Positions 5,570 through 13,627 of a stretch of 23,415 bases of DNA are shown here, piece after piece. The first letter of the stretch is position 1. Every line of letters starts with the position of its first letter. The notes below the pieces were generated by a model. The model had not been told where the DNA came from and did not search any database. It saw only the letters and a list, made by a program, of their open reading frames with translations. The translations under genes and the position numbers were made by a program. This stretch comes from an uncultured Collinsella sp. (GTDB lineage Bacteria > Actinomycetota > Coriobacteriia > Coriobacteriales > Coriobacteriaceae): positions 1-23,415 of the forward strand of contig CABUBS010000006.1 in NCBI GenBank assembly GCA_902489855.1. Direction: 5' to 3'.

Positions 5570-6427
5570 TTACTCCTCGTCGTCCTCGCCATCGTCCTCA
5601 TCCTCAAGATGATCGAGCAGGTAGCGAAGACCCTCGCTGACCTCGTTAACGGGCACCTTGGCAACGTAGCGTGCATCGACGGCGGGCCTCATGATAACAC
5701 CCTCGCCCGAAGGCACGCGCATGCTCTCGAGCTCATCCTCATCAGTGCGGGCGATATCACCGGCAGTCATACGCTGTCCGGTCAACAGGAAGGTCAGACG
5801 GCAGGCGGCATCGATGGAAATCGAGGCGATGCGATCGAGATAGCGCGATACCATGATGGCGCGGCGCAGGTCGTCATAGTTGCTGTCGTCGTCCATAAAA
5901 TCGCCCGTGTCCATGCGGTTAAAGGTGCGGAAGAACTTCTCGTAGGCAGCGTGCACCGGCTCGTCCTCGACGGCCAGGTTGCAAATGATGGACATGTCAT
6001 TGGTGACGAGCGCAGAAAGCGAAGAGCCCAGCACCTGGTAGACGGCCTCAGCCTCGGCCTCGACCGTGCCGACAAGCTCCTTGGGCAGCGAGATGTCAGC
6101 CTTGATCATATGACGCGTGGCGCGGCAGATCTGACGGACCTTATCGGTCATGCGCTGCAGGTTAAAGTCGACGTAGATGATCGTCTGAAGCAGGCGGAAG
6201 TCGGAGGCGACCGGTGACTGCGTGGCGATCAGGTTGTAGCAGACGGCCTCCAGGTTGGCGCAGCGCGCGTCAATCGAAAGCGTGCGCTTCTTGGTCTTGG
6301 TGGCGAGCTTGCGGTCGTCGGTCACATAGGCCTTCACGGCATCGTGGAGGGCCAGATCGACGGCCTCATAGATGCTCAGCATCTCGTGACGGGCCTCGAC
6401 GAGCTGACGGGAAAACAGTTTGCGCAT
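5570..6427 (-). CDS. phoU: PhoU, phosphate-signalling regulator of the Pst system
   Basis: This 285-residue helical cytoplasmic protein is the PhoU family regulator that links the Pst transporter to a phosphate-sensing kinase and damps phosphate uptake. MRKLFSRQLVEARHEMLSIY begins the first three-helix bundle. NLQRMTDKVRQICRAT (~106-121) and MVSRYLDRIASISIDAACRL (second half) are the two metal-binding-type helices, in which family members have (E/D)RIgD-like motifs; here the second reads LDRIAS. The usual length is about 215-240. This protein carries a C-terminal extension of some 55-60 residues ending in a very acidic run (EDEDDGEDDEE). GGAGTG precedes the ATG by 7 bases. It follows pstB after 92 bases, as in typical pstSCAB-phoU operons. 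Confidence 0.9.
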   Translation of the reverse strand: MRKLFSRQLVEARHEMLSIYEAVDLALHDAVKAYVTDDRKLATKTKKRTLSIDARCANLEAVCYNLIATQSPVASDFRLLQTIIYVDFNLQRMTDKVRQICRATRHMIKADISLPKELVGTVEAEAEAVYQVLGSSLSALVTNDMSIICNLAVEDEPVHAAYEKFFRTFNRMDTGDFMDDDSNYDDLRRAIMVSRYLDRIASISIDAACRLTFLLTGQRMTAGDIARTDEDELESMRVPSGEGVIMRPAVDARYVAKVPVNEVSEGLRYLLDHLEDEDDGEDDEE

Positions 6428-6481
6428 GGTTCACTCCAATCAGTTGGGTGCGGTCATGCCGCCCGCACAGTAAATACACAC

Positions 6482-6494
6482 CGGACCAGGTCCG
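6482..6494. repeat. 13-bp palindrome in the pstB-phoU gap
   Basis: CGGACC-A-GGTCCG has six-base arms around one central base. It lies in the 92-bp gap between pstB and phoU. A 9-base direct repeat, CCGATCAGC, also occurs at 6492-6500 and 6516-6524, the second copy overlapping the pstB stop. This may be an operator or chance; nothing in the gap looks like a strong terminator. Confidence 0.3.
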
Positions 6495-6519
6495 ATCAGC
6501 TTGGGACTAGTCGCACCGA

Positions 6520-7323
<804 letters not shown>

Positions 7324-7335
7324 GGGACTCCTTAA

Positions 7336-8241
7336 CTAGCGACGCTTGCGCGACAGGAAGCGCGCAAACAGGTTGAAGGCCAAAATGATCACCATCAGCA
7401 AGAGCGCGGTGCCGTAGGCTGCGTTCATGTTGATGCCGTCGTTGGCAAGCAGGTACAGGTGAACCGTCATGGGGCGGCCGGAATCGAGCGGCGAAATAGG
7501 TAGATTGATGGCTTGGCCCATGGTGTAGAGCACCACCGCGGTCTCGCCAATGGCACGGCCGATGGCGAGGACGATGCCCGTGGCAATACGGCCAAAGGCA
7601 GAAGGAAGCACGATCTTGGAGACAACCTGCCACTTGGTGGCGCCCAGGCCGTACGCGCCCCAACGGATATAGCGTGGAACGGCGCGAATGGCCTCTTCGG
7701 TGGTGCGCATGACGATGGGAAGCATCAAGAGCGCGAGTGCCAGGGCGGCAGAGACCATCGAAAGGCCCAGGCCCATGGCCTCGACAAACAAGGCGTAGCC
7801 AAACAGGCCCATAACGATGGAGGGCACCGAGGCCAAAGCGTCAGCAGCGTAGCGGATGAGCTCGACGACCTTGCCCTGCTTGGCGTACTCGGCCAGATAG
7901 ACGGCTGCCAGCACAGCGATCGGCGTGCAGATAAGCATGGCGAGCGCCGTCACGTAGACGGTCGAGACGATCGTGGGCCAAATTCCGCCCTCGGCGTTGA
8001 CGCCCTGGGGCCAACCGAAGATAAAGTCGAGCGAGATATGTGGCAGGCCGTTAATGACCACGTAGGCGATGATAGCGACCAGCACCAGCGTGGTGATGTA
8101 GGCAGCGGCACGAAACACGCCAAGCATGATCTTGTTGGACAGGTCCTTGTTGACGCGGCCCTTCTTGCCGTGGGAAAGGGCACGCTTGATGCGCTCGCGC
8201 GACGAGGTCGTATCGACCGTCGTGTCAACGGAATCGGACAT
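7336..8241 (-). CDS. pstA: PstA, phosphate ABC transporter permease
   Basis: This 301-residue inner-membrane protein is the second permease of the Pst importer. After a basic cytoplasmic N-terminus (about 40 residues), six hydrophobic segments follow. The first is YITTLVLVAIIAYVVINGL. The ABC permease coupling loop is visible as ATKWQVVSKIVLPSAFGRIA (about 205-224), followed by GIVLAIGRAIGETAVVLY, where the IGRAIGETA motif is shared with PstC. It ends in a basic FLSRKRR tail. AGGGGGT lies upstream of the ATG and pstC stops three bases before it, so the genes are coupled. The size matches the family. Confidence 0.95.
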   Translation of the reverse strand: MSDSVDTTVDTTSSRERIKRALSHGKKGRVNKDLSNKIMLGVFRAAAYITTLVLVAIIAYVVINGLPHISLDFIFGWPQGVNAEGGIWPTIVSTVYVTALAMLICTPIAVLAAVYLAEYAKQGKVVELIRYAADALASVPSIVMGLFGYALFVEAMGLGLSMVSAALALALLMLPIVMRTTEEAIRAVPRYIRWGAYGLGATKWQVVSKIVLPSAFGRIATGIVLAIGRAIGETAVVLYTMGQAINLPISPLDSGRPMTVHLYLLANDGINMNAAYGTALLLMVIILAFNLFARFLSRKRR

Positions 8242-8244
8242 AGC

Positions 8245-9171
8245 CTACCCCCTCTTCTTCTTGGAAATCAGACGGACGATGCCCACCAGCGTGGCGGAGA
8301 TGATAAACAGGACCACGCCCATGCCGAACAGCGCCGAGCGATGCAGACCCGAGGAATAGCTCATGTCGAGCGCGATCTGGCTCGTGAGCGTCGAGATAGG
8401 GCTCGCGATGCTGTCGGGAATAACCGGGGCGTTACCCACGACCATGAGCACGGCCATGGTCTCTCCGATGGCACGGCCCATACCCAGCACGATGGCATCC
8501 ACGATACCCAGCTTAGCGGCAGGTAGCACGACCTTATAGATGGTCTGCCACTTAGTAGCACCCATGGCATACGATGCCTCGCGAATGCCCATGGGAATGG
8601 AATTGAGGGCATCGATGGTGAGCGTGGTGATGGTAGGAACGATCATGATGGCAAGCACGAACCAAGCCGTCAGCGCACCAAAACCAAGACCGCCGGTCAG
8701 TTGCGCGATAAACGGACGGATGATGATCATTCCAAAGAAGCCATAGATGATAGAAGGGATGCCGGCCAACAGGTCAACGGCAGGGCTGATAAGCTTGCGC
8801 ACGCGCTTACCGGCGATCTCGACCAGGTATACGGCCGTACCCACACCTAGCGGCACGCCCATGGCGAGCGCACCGACGGTCACCAGACCTGAGCCAGCAA
8901 GCAGCGACATGATGCCGTAGTGGCCCTCAGAGGGCGCCCACGTAAAGCTAAAGAAGTCCGCCAGACCGATGTCAGTAAAGACGGGCAGCGCCGAGTACGT
9001 GGTAAAGACAAAAATCAGGATGACGGTAACGACCGCCAAGAACGCGCAGGCAAAGAAGATCCACTGCAGCGCCTTCTCCTTGATATAGGTACTGCGCGAT
9101 ACGAGCGCCAGCTCGCGCTTCTTGGGCGTCTGAACATTCTGCTCAGTCTGGGAGTTTTCCTGTGCTTCCAT
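8245..9171 (-). CDS. pstC: PstC, phosphate ABC transporter permease
   Basis: This 308-residue inner-membrane protein is the first permease of the phosphate importer. A charged N-terminus of roughly 30 residues precedes six membrane segments (first: WIFFACAFLAVVTVILIFVF). A coupling loop reads ATKWQTIYKVVLPAAKLGIV, followed by IGRAIGETMAVLMVVGN, the PstC hallmark. The frame opens at GTG 9180, but ATG 9171 is preferred because AAGGGGAG lies eight bases ahead of it while overlapping the GTG. pstS stops at 9173-9175, one base before this start, which implies tight coupling. The C-terminal tail SKKKRG is basic. Family identification is secure. Confidence 0.95.
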   Translation of the reverse strand: MEAQENSQTEQNVQTPKKRELALVSRSTYIKEKALQWIFFACAFLAVVTVILIFVFTTYSALPVFTDIGLADFFSFTWAPSEGHYGIMSLLAGSGLVTVGALAMGVPLGVGTAVYLVEIAGKRVRKLISPAVDLLAGIPSIIYGFFGMIIIRPFIAQLTGGLGFGALTAWFVLAIMIVPTITTLTIDALNSIPMGIREASYAMGATKWQTIYKVVLPAAKLGIVDAIVLGMGRAIGETMAVLMVVGNAPVIPDSIASPISTLTSQIALDMSYSSGLHRSALFGMGVVLFIISATLVGIVRLISKKKRG

Positions 9172-9172
9172 G

Positions 9173-10009
9173 CTACTCACTCCCCTTCTCGTCGTTGGTG
9201 ACGGGAATAAAGCCCGCCTCGCGAATCTGCTTGTCCATCTTTTCGGACGTCACGTAGTCGATGTAATCCTGCGCCCGCTGCGAGGGCACACCCTTCACAA
9301 AGAAGTAAAGGTCGCGCGAGATGGGATAGCCGCCGCTCGCGACCGTCTTCTCGGACGCCTCAACATGATTGACCGAGACGGCCTTGACCGAGGTCTTGGC
9401 ATTGAGGCTATCGACGAAGCCCAGCGAAATGTAGCCAATGGCACCGCGCGAACGAGATACCACGTCGCGCACCTGGCCCGTGCCCGAAAGAACGGCCGAG
9501 CGGCGATCGAACGGGGTGCCGTCCATCACGATGGTGCGAAAGGCCTCACGCGTACCGGACGCCTCGTCTCGGTTGATGACCTGAATCCTCAGGTCCTCGC
9601 CACCGACCTCTTTCCAATTGGTAATCTTGCCGGCGTAGATATCGCGGAGCTGCTCGGTCGAGAGGTTATCGACCGGGTTATCGTCGTTCACGATGACCGC
9701 GATACCGTCGTGGGCAATGACGATGGGAGTCAGGCCCAGATCCTGTTCGTCGGCATTGAGTCCACGGGAGGAGCTGGCGATATCGGCCGTGCCGGCGCTG
9801 ACGGCCTCGATGCCAGCGGAAGAACCCAAACCGGAAACGAGCACGTCGATGCCGGTCTCCTCCTTAAAGCCCTCGGCCGCAATCTCGGCGATAGGAAGGC
9901 AGGTCGTGGAGCCGGCGACGGTAATGGAAGAGGTAGAAGATCCCGAAGAACAGGCGCACAGCGTAAGCGTAAGCACAGCGGCGCTCAGGACCGATACGAT
10001 CTTTCTCAT
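9173..10009 (-). CDS. pstS: PstS, phosphate-binding lipoprotein
   Basis: This 278-residue secreted lipoprotein is the substrate-binding subunit that delivers orthophosphate to PstCAB. The signal is MRKIVSVLSAAVLTLTLCAC with a lipobox LCAC, so Cys20 is probably lipidated. A Ser/Gly linker follows. Phosphate-binding segments expected of PstS are visible: VAGSTTCLPI (~30-39), ADIASSSRGLN, the region around VIAHDGIAVIVND, and NRDEASGTREAF. The closing part KGVPSQRAQDYIDYVTSEKM is typical of the family. The ATG lies inside ATGA at 10009-10006, overlapping the pgeF stop by four bases, so translation is probably coupled to pgeF. No strong separate ribosome-binding site is evident. Confidence 0.94.
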   Translation of the reverse strand: MRKIVSVLSAAVLTLTLCACSSGSSTSSITVAGSTTCLPIAEIAAEGFKEETGIDVLVSGLGSSAGIEAVSAGTADIASSSRGLNADEQDLGLTPIVIAHDGIAVIVNDDNPVDNLSTEQLRDIYAGKITNWKEVGGEDLRIQVINRDEASGTREAFRTIVMDGTPFDRRSAVLSGTGQVRDVVSRSRGAIGYISLGFVDSLNAKTSVKAVSVNHVEASEKTVASGGYPISRDLYFFVKGVPSQRAQDYIDYVTSEKMDKQIREAGFIPVTNDEKGSE

Positions 10010-10806
10010 AGCATCACGCCGATCGCAGCATGGCGCCCACAGGTGCCGTTCTCGTTACGGTAGGAATAAAAGCGGTCGTTCTGACGCACGGTCGAAAGCT
10101 GGGTATCCACGATATTATCCGCGTCGACACCGACATCTACCAGCGCCTCGCGAATGGCAGCGGAAAGATCAAGCATGCGAGAGGTATTCGCATCGATGCA
10201 AGAGAACTCGGCGGCAAAGCGATCCATGAGTTCCTGGGATACCTCATATTCGTCACCCAAGATATGGGGGCCGATATAGGCGGAAACGTCGCTCGCATCG
10301 CAACCGGCAGCATCGCAAAGCGCCTGGCACGCCTTGGCGGAAATACGTGCAATCGTGCCCTTCCAACCGGAGTGCACCACGGCAAATCCGCCGGGGGCCA
10401 CCAGCACCACGGGAACGCAGTCGGCAAAGCAGAGCAGCACGGGCACGTTATGCGCCGTGCAGACGATGGCATCACAGCCCTCGGCAATCTGCTCGCGAAC
10501 GTCCTCAAGGTCATCGGCGCCGTTCGAGGCCACCGCAACGATATGATCACCATGGACCTGATTGGGAACGAGCAGGTTGTGCTCGCACTCGGCGGCACCC
10601 ATAGCCTCGAGCGCACGACGACGATTTTCTTGAACAGCAAAGGGGTCATCGCCAACATGCGAGCCCAAGTTGAGTGAGGAGTACGCATCTTCGGAAACGC
10701 CACCGGCGCGCTCGGTGAAGGCAAAGCGAACATCGGATGTCGCGCCCTCCACCAACGTAACTCCATCATGGTCGACACGCGAAACTTTGTCCGCACGTGC
10801 TGCCAT
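10006..10806 (-). CDS. pgeF: PgeF/YfiH/YlmD family multicopper-type purine nucleoside enzyme
   Basis: This 266-residue cytoplasmic protein belongs to the YfiH/YlmD family (PF02578), formerly called laccase-like or polyphenol oxidase. Members act as purine nucleoside phosphorylases/adenosine deaminases, and E. coli PgeF has a role in peptidoglycan editing. Conserved metal-site residues are visible: His in NQVHGDH, Cys in LCFADCVPV, and His in VVHSGWKGT. SAYIGPHI and FYSYRNENGTCGRHAA are further family blocks. ATG 10806 is chosen because AGGAGG lies seven bases before it (10813-10818); a frame starting at 10827 would sit ahead of that site. In many Gram-positive genomes this gene begins the ylm block after ftsZ. 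Here it also begins the pst operon: its TGA overlaps the pstS ATG. Confidence 0.92.
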   Translation of the reverse strand: MAARADKVSRVDHDGVTLVEGATSDVRFAFTERAGGVSEDAYSSLNLGSHVGDDPFAVQENRRRALEAMGAAECEHNLLVPNQVHGDHIVAVASNGADDLEDVREQIAEGCDAIVCTAHNVPVLLCFADCVPVVLVAPGGFAVVHSGWKGTIARISAKACQALCDAAGCDASDVSAYIGPHILGDEYEVSQELMDRFAAEFSCIDANTSRMLDLSAAIREALVDVGVDADNIVDTQLSTVRQNDRFYSYRNENGTCGRHAAIGVML

Positions 10807-10885
10807 ACTAAAGCCTCCTAATAACACAAGTACCGCGGCATCGCCGCTACAGCCCGCGTTTATACGGCTGTCATACTTCTCTAAA

Positions 10886-10929
10886 AGGATACCTGCTGCG
10901 CTGGAGGCAATCGTAAAGGGAACGTAAAG
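10886..10929 (-). promoter_or_regulatory. candidate Pho box and promoter of pgeF-pstSCAB-phoU
   Basis: On the - strand CTTTACG occurs twice with exactly an 11-bp period (+ strand CGTAAAG at 10912-10918 and 10923-10929). TTTACG matches five of six positions of the TT(A/T/C)A(C/T)A unit recognised by PhoP of Bacillus. A possible -10, TATCCT (10891-10886), is placed so that the promoter-proximal copy would overlap the -35 position. The site is between the ftsZ terminator and pgeF, the expected place for a phosphate-starvation promoter. Only two units are seen, so this is a prediction. Confidence 0.5.
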
Positions 10930-10961
10930 AGATTGGAGGTTCTAGTTTACAAAGTCGAAAT

Positions 10962-10990
10962 AAAAAGGGCGCGTCCATACGGACACGCCC
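10962..10990 (-). terminator. intrinsic terminator of ftsZ / end of the dcw operon
   Basis: GGGCGCGTCC (10967-10976) and GGACACGCCC (10981-10990) form a 10-bp stem with one G-U type pair and a four-base loop. On the - strand TTTTTATTTC follows (A-run at 10962-10966). It lies 27 bases beyond the ftsZ stop and separates division genes from the pgeF-pst unit. Confidence 0.87.
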
Positions 10991-11016
10991 CTGTGCACAA
11001 CAATGCAAAGAACGAC

Positions 11017-12171
11017 TTAGAAGCTACCGCGCTTCAGGAAGTCGGGAAGCTCGAACTGATCGTTGCCGAAGTTAGGAAGCTCGGTGCCACCGACGTTGCG
11101 GGTCGGAGCGGCCTGAGCCGGGCTCGTGGCAGGAGCGGTGCGCTGCGGCTCAGCGGAGGCAGCGGCCTTGCTCTGAGACTGCTGAGCAGCAAAGAGCTCG
11201 TCCTGACGGTTGACGTTGGAGTCGGAGAAGCCCGTAGCGATGACGGTGATACGCACCTGATCGCCCAGGGACTCGTCGACAACGGTACCGAAGATGATGT
11301 TGGCCTCGGGGTCGACGGCGTTGGCGACAACGTCGGCGGCGTCGCTGATCTCCTGGATGCCCAGGTCCTTGGAACCGGCGATGGAGAGCAGCACGCGCGT
11401 GGCACCATCGATGGAGCTCTCGAGCAGCGGGCTGGAGATGGCCTGCTGGGCAGCGTCGACGGCACGGGTGTCCCCAGAAGAGGTACCGATACCCATCATG
11501 GCGGTACCGGCCTGCTTCATGATGGTCTTAACATCGGCGAAGTCCAGGTTGATGATACCGGGGACGGTGATGAGGTCGGTGATGCCCTGGGTGCCCTGGG
11601 AAAGGACGCCATCGGCAATCGCGAAGGCCTCGAGCATGGTGGTCTTCTTCTCGGCGATGTCGAGCAGCTTATCGTTAGGGATGACGATCATGGTGTCGAC
11701 GCAATCGGAGAGGGTCTTAATGCCCTCCTCGGCGCTCTTCTTGCGCTTGCGGCCCTCGAAGGTGAAGGGCTTGGTCACGACGGCGACGGTCAGCGCACCG
11801 ACCTCGTTCATCGCGATATCGGCAACGATGGGAGCAGCGCCGGTACCGGTGCCACCGCCCTCGCCGCAGGTGATGAACACCATGTCGGCGCCAGCGAGCG
11901 CCTCGGCAATGTCGTCGCGGGACTCATCGGCAGCCTTGCGGCCAACCTCGGGGTTGGCGCCGGCGCCCAGGCCGCGGGCAATCGAATGATCGATGTGCAC
12001 CTTGATATCGGCATCAGAGATCGCGAGTGCCTGAGCATCGGTGTTGATGGCAACAAACTCGACGCCGCGGATGCCCTCTTCGATCATTCGATTGACCGCG
12101 TTGGTACCGCCGCCGCCGACGCCGACCACCTTAATGACGGCAAGGTAGTTGTTGATCTCTGTCTCGTGCAT
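11017..12171 (-). CDS. ftsZ: FtsZ, tubulin-like division GTPase
   Basis: This 384-residue cytoplasmic GTPase forms the Z ring that recruits the septal machinery. Near the N-terminus is VVGVGGGGTNAVNRM. The GTP-binding signature GEGGGTGTGAAP has GGGTGTG at residues 105-111, and the T7 synergy loop NLDFADVK is at 208-215. The core ends near 320, followed by a Gln/Ala/Pro/Thr-rich linker. The C-terminal conserved peptide is visible as ELPDFLKRGSF, the docking tail for SepF and other partners. ATG 12171 is chosen because GGAGG lies seven bases upstream; the frame extends 30 bases further without a better site. No ftsA precedes it, as expected in Actinobacteria. A ~200-bp AT-rich leader separates it from ftsQ. 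Confidence 0.97.
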   Translation of the reverse strand: MHETEINNYLAVIKVVGVGGGGTNAVNRMIEEGIRGVEFVAINTDAQALAISDADIKVHIDHSIARGLGAGANPEVGRKAADESRDDIAEALAGADMVFITCGEGGGTGTGAAPIVADIAMNEVGALTVAVVTKPFTFEGRKRKKSAEEGIKTLSDCVDTMIVIPNDKLLDIAEKKTTMLEAFAIADGVLSQGTQGITDLITVPGIINLDFADVKTIMKQAGTAMMGIGTSSGDTRAVDAAQQAISSPLLESSIDGATRVLLSIAGSKDLGIQEISDAADVVANAVDPEANIIFGTVVDESLGDQVRITVIATGFSDSNVNRQDELFAAQQSQSKAAASAEPQRTAPATSPAQAAPTRNVGGTELPNFGNDQFELPDFLKRGSF

Positions 12172-12370
12172 GTCGGTCCTCCGAACAAAGGTTATAGCCA
12201 TAGCATGGGTCGACCCCTGCGCACATTAACCTTCAGGTTGAAAGTAAATGCAAAGGTAAACCGTATTATGTTTGCACATTATGAACGTATCAGTCAAATA
12301 ATTGACCGTGAAAACCAAACAAACCAGATAAACGGCGTGGTATGGCCCCTCAACAAAGCATCAACCAGCG
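12172..12370 (-). promoter_or_regulatory. AT-rich ftsZ leader, probable promoter region
   Basis: This gap between ftsQ and ftsZ is clearly more AT-rich than its flanks. It contains GTCAA-ATAA-TTGAC (12293-12306), an inverted repeat, and two - strand CATAAT hexamers that could be -10 elements. A TTGACT hexamer is present, but its spacing to either CATAAT (8 or 21 bases) is wrong for a normal promoter. I infer a separate ftsZ promoter here without being able to place it. Confidence 0.4.
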
Positions 12371-13627
12371 CTACGAGGTCGGAGCGTTCCTAAATGTATA
12401 GTTACCCGGAGAGCGCACATTGATATACGTTACGCCCTCTACCTGCGAAAGCAGCTTGGTGACTACGCGCTCCTTCTTGACGATATCGTTCGAATCGCCC
12501 AGCGACACCTCAATGCCGTTATTGAGGTTTGCCGAGATGGCTTCGACCGAAGGCGTGGAAATATCCTTGACTTGTCCCAAGAACTCGCTCGAAAAACCAC
12601 GCACATAATCCAAGCCAGCCTTAACGGCCTTGGAGCTCACTGCCTGGCCGGAAACCGGAGCGACATCCGCCGAGACATCAGTCAACAACACCGCGCCATA
12701 GTGCTTAGCGAGCGCCAGCGCGGCATCGATTCCGGTCAAGGTATTTGAGCCCTGCCCTGTCGTGATGACGTTGCCTTGGTCGTCCACTTCGACCGACGTC
12801 GACAGTGGGGCGATCCAGGTGTCATCATCCCCGATGGCCCAGGCAAGGTCATCGGAACTGATATAGGCAATTGCGATGACCTTGCGCTCCATCGGCGTAA
12901 TGATGAGCGTATGCGGGAACTGACGCTGGACATCCACGCCCGAGACCCACGGATTCTGCTTGAGGTCCTCGGTAATCTGGTCGGGATCGACGTTAAAAAG
13001 CGACGTTCCCTCAGGCAAATCGATCAGCTGGATAGCATCGTGCTTCGTCACATGCTCGCTGCCTTGAATCTGAATATCAGTGGCGGTAAACAATCCAGAG
13101 TTGATCACCACGATGGCAACGACGACGAGCACGGCCAAGGCGGCCAGAACGCCGCCCACGATTTTGCCTTTGCCTGCAACGACAGAAGCGGCGTCTGATG
13201 TTTTATTTACCATCGCCCCAAGTGAAGACAACGGGTTGACGCTTTTTTTACCCGAAGGCTTCTTGGCGGTAGCCGGCACCGATGTCAGCGAGCGCGGTTT
13301 CGATGCGCCCAGCGTGCGACCTGGACGCGGCGCTTTAGTTCCCGTCGAGGGCTTAGGAGTTGCCATGGGACGGGCAGGTTTGGCGCCCATAACAGGCTTT
13401 GACGTCACCGAGGGACGCGAGGACTTTTTTGCGGCCGGACGATTACCGAGCTGCGAGCCGACAACCGGACGACTGGTCTGTCGAGCATGCCCGACAGACT
13501 TAGAGTGCGCGACGGTATTGCGTTGAGGTTTGGCAGGCGCGCCGGAACGCCCTCCGGCGCGGCGGAAGGTGGGTTTCGATGCTCTAGAAGCCGAGGAATT
13601 TAACTTCCGGTCTGAGCTCGATGCCAT
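12371..13627 (-). CDS. ftsQ: FtsQ/DivIB division protein with long basic N-terminus
   Basis: This 418-residue bitopic membrane protein belongs to the FtsQ/DivIB family, which links early and late divisome proteins. Residues 1-150 are a cytoplasmic, disordered-looking region very rich in Lys, Arg, Pro, Ser and Thr, with repeated KP and RP pairs. One membrane helix lies at about 156-176 (VGGVLAALAVLVVVAIVV). A POTRA domain follows (~180-248): FTATDIQIQGSEHVTKHDAI through LPEGTSLFNVDPDQI to PHTLIITPMERKV. The C-terminal beta domain follows, with an inserted-looking region near 275-330. The start at 13627 has GGGAGG only three bases upstream and overlaps the end of murB by 44 bases. The usual family length is 250-300, and the N-terminus accounts for most of the excess. 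Confidence 0.88.
   Translation of the reverse strand: MASSSDRKLNSSASRASKPTFRRAGGRSGAPAKPQRNTVAHSKSVGHARQTSRPVVGSQLGNRPAAKKSSRPSVTSKPVMGAKPARPMATPKPSTGTKAPRPGRTLGASKPRSLTSVPATAKKPSGKKSVNPLSSLGAMVNKTSDAASVVAGKGKIVGGVLAALAVLVVVAIVVINSGLFTATDIQIQGSEHVTKHDAIQLIDLPEGTSLFNVDPDQITEDLKQNPWVSGVDVQRQFPHTLIITPMERKVIAIAYISSDDLAWAIGDDDTWIAPLSTSVEVDDQGNVITTGQGSNTLTGIDAALALAKHYGAVLLTDVSADVAPVSGQAVSSKAVKAGLDYVRGFSSEFLGQVKDISTPSVEAISANLNNGIEVSLGDSNDIVKKERVVTKLLSQVEGVTYINVRSPGNYTFRNAPTS

Noticed and set aside
9172..9180. GTG 9180 as the pstC start
   Set aside because: Its position overlaps the ribosome-binding sequence; ATG 9171 has proper spacing and abuts the pstS stop.
10868..10875. CTGTCATA on the + strand, identical to part of the E. 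coli Pho box
   Set aside because: It is a single unit without a second copy 11 bases away and faces away from pgeF. The CTTTACG pair nearby is the better candidate.
10933..12393. 486-residue + strand open frame opposite ftsZ
   Set aside because: It is Gly/Asp/Val-rich antisense of ftsZ, covering its terminator and leader as well, with no recognisable domain.
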